This document shows positions 4,088-5,274 of a stretch of 5,274 bases of DNA, in pieces. Under the pieces are notes generated by a model that worked only from the letters and a program-made list of their open reading frames with translations, did not search any database and had not been told where the DNA came from. Source of the DNA: CAWKEY01 sp963848675 (GTDB lineage: Bacteria; Pseudomonadota; Gammaproteobacteria; Methylococcales; Methylomonadaceae). Made by a program: the position numbers and the translations under genes. Each line of letters starts with the position of its first letter. Positions within the stretch are counted from its first letter, which is position 1. The stretch lies in contig CAWKEY010000046.1 of NCBI GenBank assembly GCA_963848675.1, positions 1 through 5,274 on the forward strand, given 5' to 3'.

Positions 4088-5266
4088 ATGCCTATCCTAG
4101 CCTCAGCGGTTACCAACGGACTTGAAAACAAATTGGGTGAAGCAGAAATAAAATTTATTGATGTGCTCAACGCGTTACCCGATACACGGGATAACCGTGG
4201 TAAGCGTCACTCACTGACCTTTCTGGTCGCTACAGTTGTTTTTGCCATCTTGGTTGGGCGCTCAAAAGTATCCAGTATTCACCGCTACATGATGAATAAA
4301 ATTGATTGGTTACGCGAAGTGACTGGTTTTAAGGATGCAACACCGGTTTCTCGTGCCCATTTACCGAGAATGCTGGCCAACCTGGATTGGGAGGGTTTAA
4401 ATAATGCGATTCATCAGTGCTTTGATGAACACACTGCGCAATTGATTCAGCATGAATGGCTCAGTATCGATGGCAAAGTCATGAGAGGCACGTTGAAATC
4501 AGGTGAAAAACAGGCCCTCATTCATGCCGTTTCGCATGATAGCCGAATCGATGTGGCGCAAGCTCGTCAAGTCGGTGATAAAGCCAGCGAGATTACGGTA
4601 GTGCGTGAATTTATAAAAGCAACCGGATTAGACGCGCATCAACTCAGTATGGATGCGCATCATTGCAATCCTGAGACCCTCACGCAAATCAACCAGGCCG
4701 AAGGTCTTTATCTGGTTCAAGTCAAAGAAAATCAACCCAAGTTACTCGAACACTGCCGCATTTTAGCTGACCACTCATCATGTGCCGAAACCATTGACTA
4801 TGACCTCAGTCATGGCCGTATCAGCACACGACAGGCCAATTTGTATGATTTGTCACTATCGGATATTGATGACCGTTGGCAAAACAGTGGTTTACGAACT
4901 TTAATAGCGATGAATCGCGAAACCATTGAAAAATCGAGTCACAAAACAAGCCATGAAACCGCCTACTATGTGAGCAATTATCAGGTCAATGATCGGCAGC
5001 GCGGCGTTGAAATCTTAGCGAATACTATTCGCCGGCATTGGGGCGTGGAATCCAACAATTGGCAATTAGATGTCACATTTAAAGAAGACCACATTCAGGT
5101 CAAGAATGGCACTCAAGCGCAGATCATGGGCAAGTTGCGTTGTTTGGCCATGAATTTACTGCGATGGTCAAAGACTGGAGAGCACAATTTTCAAGCCAGC
5201 ATTGAAAAATTTATGGATGCCCCCGAGTCGTTAATTTTAATGCTTAGGCAAGTTAATTTTTTATGA
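4088..5266 (+). CDS. ISAs1-family transposase
   Basis: A 392-aa DDE transposase with no visible disruption. An N-terminal region (about 20-100) has the family pattern of a disrupted-helix start (PDTRDNRGKRHSLTFLVATV, then VSRAHLPRMLANLDW). The RNase H-like core has D128 in LSIDGKVMRGT, D189 in LSMDAHHCNPETL and probably E321 in RRHWGVESNNWQLDVTFKEDH, the last block being the most recognisable ISAs1/H-repeat motif. The YLVQVKENQPKL block at 208-219 is also typical. The ATG at 4088 is preceded only by a weak GAGC in an AT-rich leader, so translation may be inefficient. The stop codon TGA (5264-5266) lies inside the right inverted repeat. It should mobilise its own IS by acting at the two 18-bp repeats. 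Confidence 0.95.
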   Translation: MPILASAVTNGLENKLGEAEIKFIDVLNALPDTRDNRGKRHSLTFLVATVVFAILVGRSKVSSIHRYMMNKIDWLREVTGFKDATPVSRAHLPRMLANLDWEGLNNAIHQCFDEHTAQLIQHEWLSIDGKVMRGTLKSGEKQALIHAVSHDSRIDVAQARQVGDKASEITVVREFIKATGLDAHQLSMDAHHCNPETLTQINQAEGLYLVQVKENQPKLLEHCRILADHSSCAETIDYDLSHGRISTRQANLYDLSLSDIDDRWQNSGLRTLIAMNRETIEKSSHKTSHETAYYVSNYQVNDRQRGVEILANTIRRHWGVESNNWQLDVTFKEDHIQVKNGTQAQIMGKLRCLAMNLLRWSKTGEHNFQASIEKFMDAPESLILMLRQVNFL

Positions 5267-5274
5267 GAAAGCCG
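5257..5274 (-). repeat. ISAs1 right terminal inverted repeat
   Basis: The reverse complement equals 4022-4039. It overlaps the last two codons and stop of the transposase gene and ends with the window. Confidence 0.88.

Larger units (their letters stand above)
4022..5274 (+). mobile_element. ISAs1-family insertion sequence, complete or nearly so
   Basis: About 1,253 bp bounded by 18-bp perfect inverted repeats at 4022-4039 and 5257-5274, with one intact 392-aa transposase. Length and gene content are normal for ISAs1 elements (about 1.2-1.3 kb). The window ends at the right repeat, so one or a few terminal bases and the target duplication (8-10 bp in this family) cannot be checked. It appears more AT-rich than the transposon to its left, which fits a separate origin. 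Confidence 0.88.

Overview
The window is a stack of insertion sequences; I see no host housekeeping gene in it. Codon use and the element families (IS66, ISAs1, and a Tn552/Tn7/Mu-type transposon) suggest a proteobacterium, probably a gammaproteobacterium with an IS-rich genome. That assignment is inference and no gene fixes the genus.

Layout. Bases 1-127 and 3440-3940 (minus strand) are two pieces of one IS66-family transposase gene (tnpC). It is interrupted by a complete 3,312-bp transposon at 128-3439. The boundaries can be read directly. Both ends begin 5'-TGTTACGTC, in inverted orientation. Both are flanked by the same six bases, CTCATC (122-127 and 3440-3445). Deleting the transposon and one CTCATC copy restores the IS66 reading frame, giving DIEWADE followed by RTPGLRLTNTQHTYY. 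After the start of the IS66 gene there is an 81-bp leader or IS66 end (3941-4021), then a complete or nearly complete ISAs1-family IS (4022-5274) with 18-bp perfect terminal inverted repeats.

The transposon carries four plus-strand genes in what looks like one operon. They are a 179-aa Cys-rich zinc-ribbon/HTH-like protein (302-841), a 450-aa DDE integrase-fold transposase of the TniA/TnsB/Tn552 kind (972-2324), a 264-aa ExeA/TniB/TnsC-like AAA+ ATPase (2324-3118, overlapping by TAATG) and a 66-aa protein of unknown role (3115-3315, overlapping by ATGA). The transposase and ATPase presumably work together, with the ATPase choosing or presenting target DNA and the transposase cutting and joining. 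The first and last genes are candidate accessory or targeting factors. There is no TniQ, resolvase, Cas gene or cargo gene.

Each end holds three copies of an 18-bp motif (consensus GTCCCNNNNTAWTYNAGG) pointing inward, the first exactly 6 bp from the tip on both sides. These are probable transposase-binding sites. A second inverted repeat (core AGCGCGAGACAAA) lies inside each array. A hairpin at 238-301 would bury the ribosome binding site of the first gene, which could protect the element from read-through expression.
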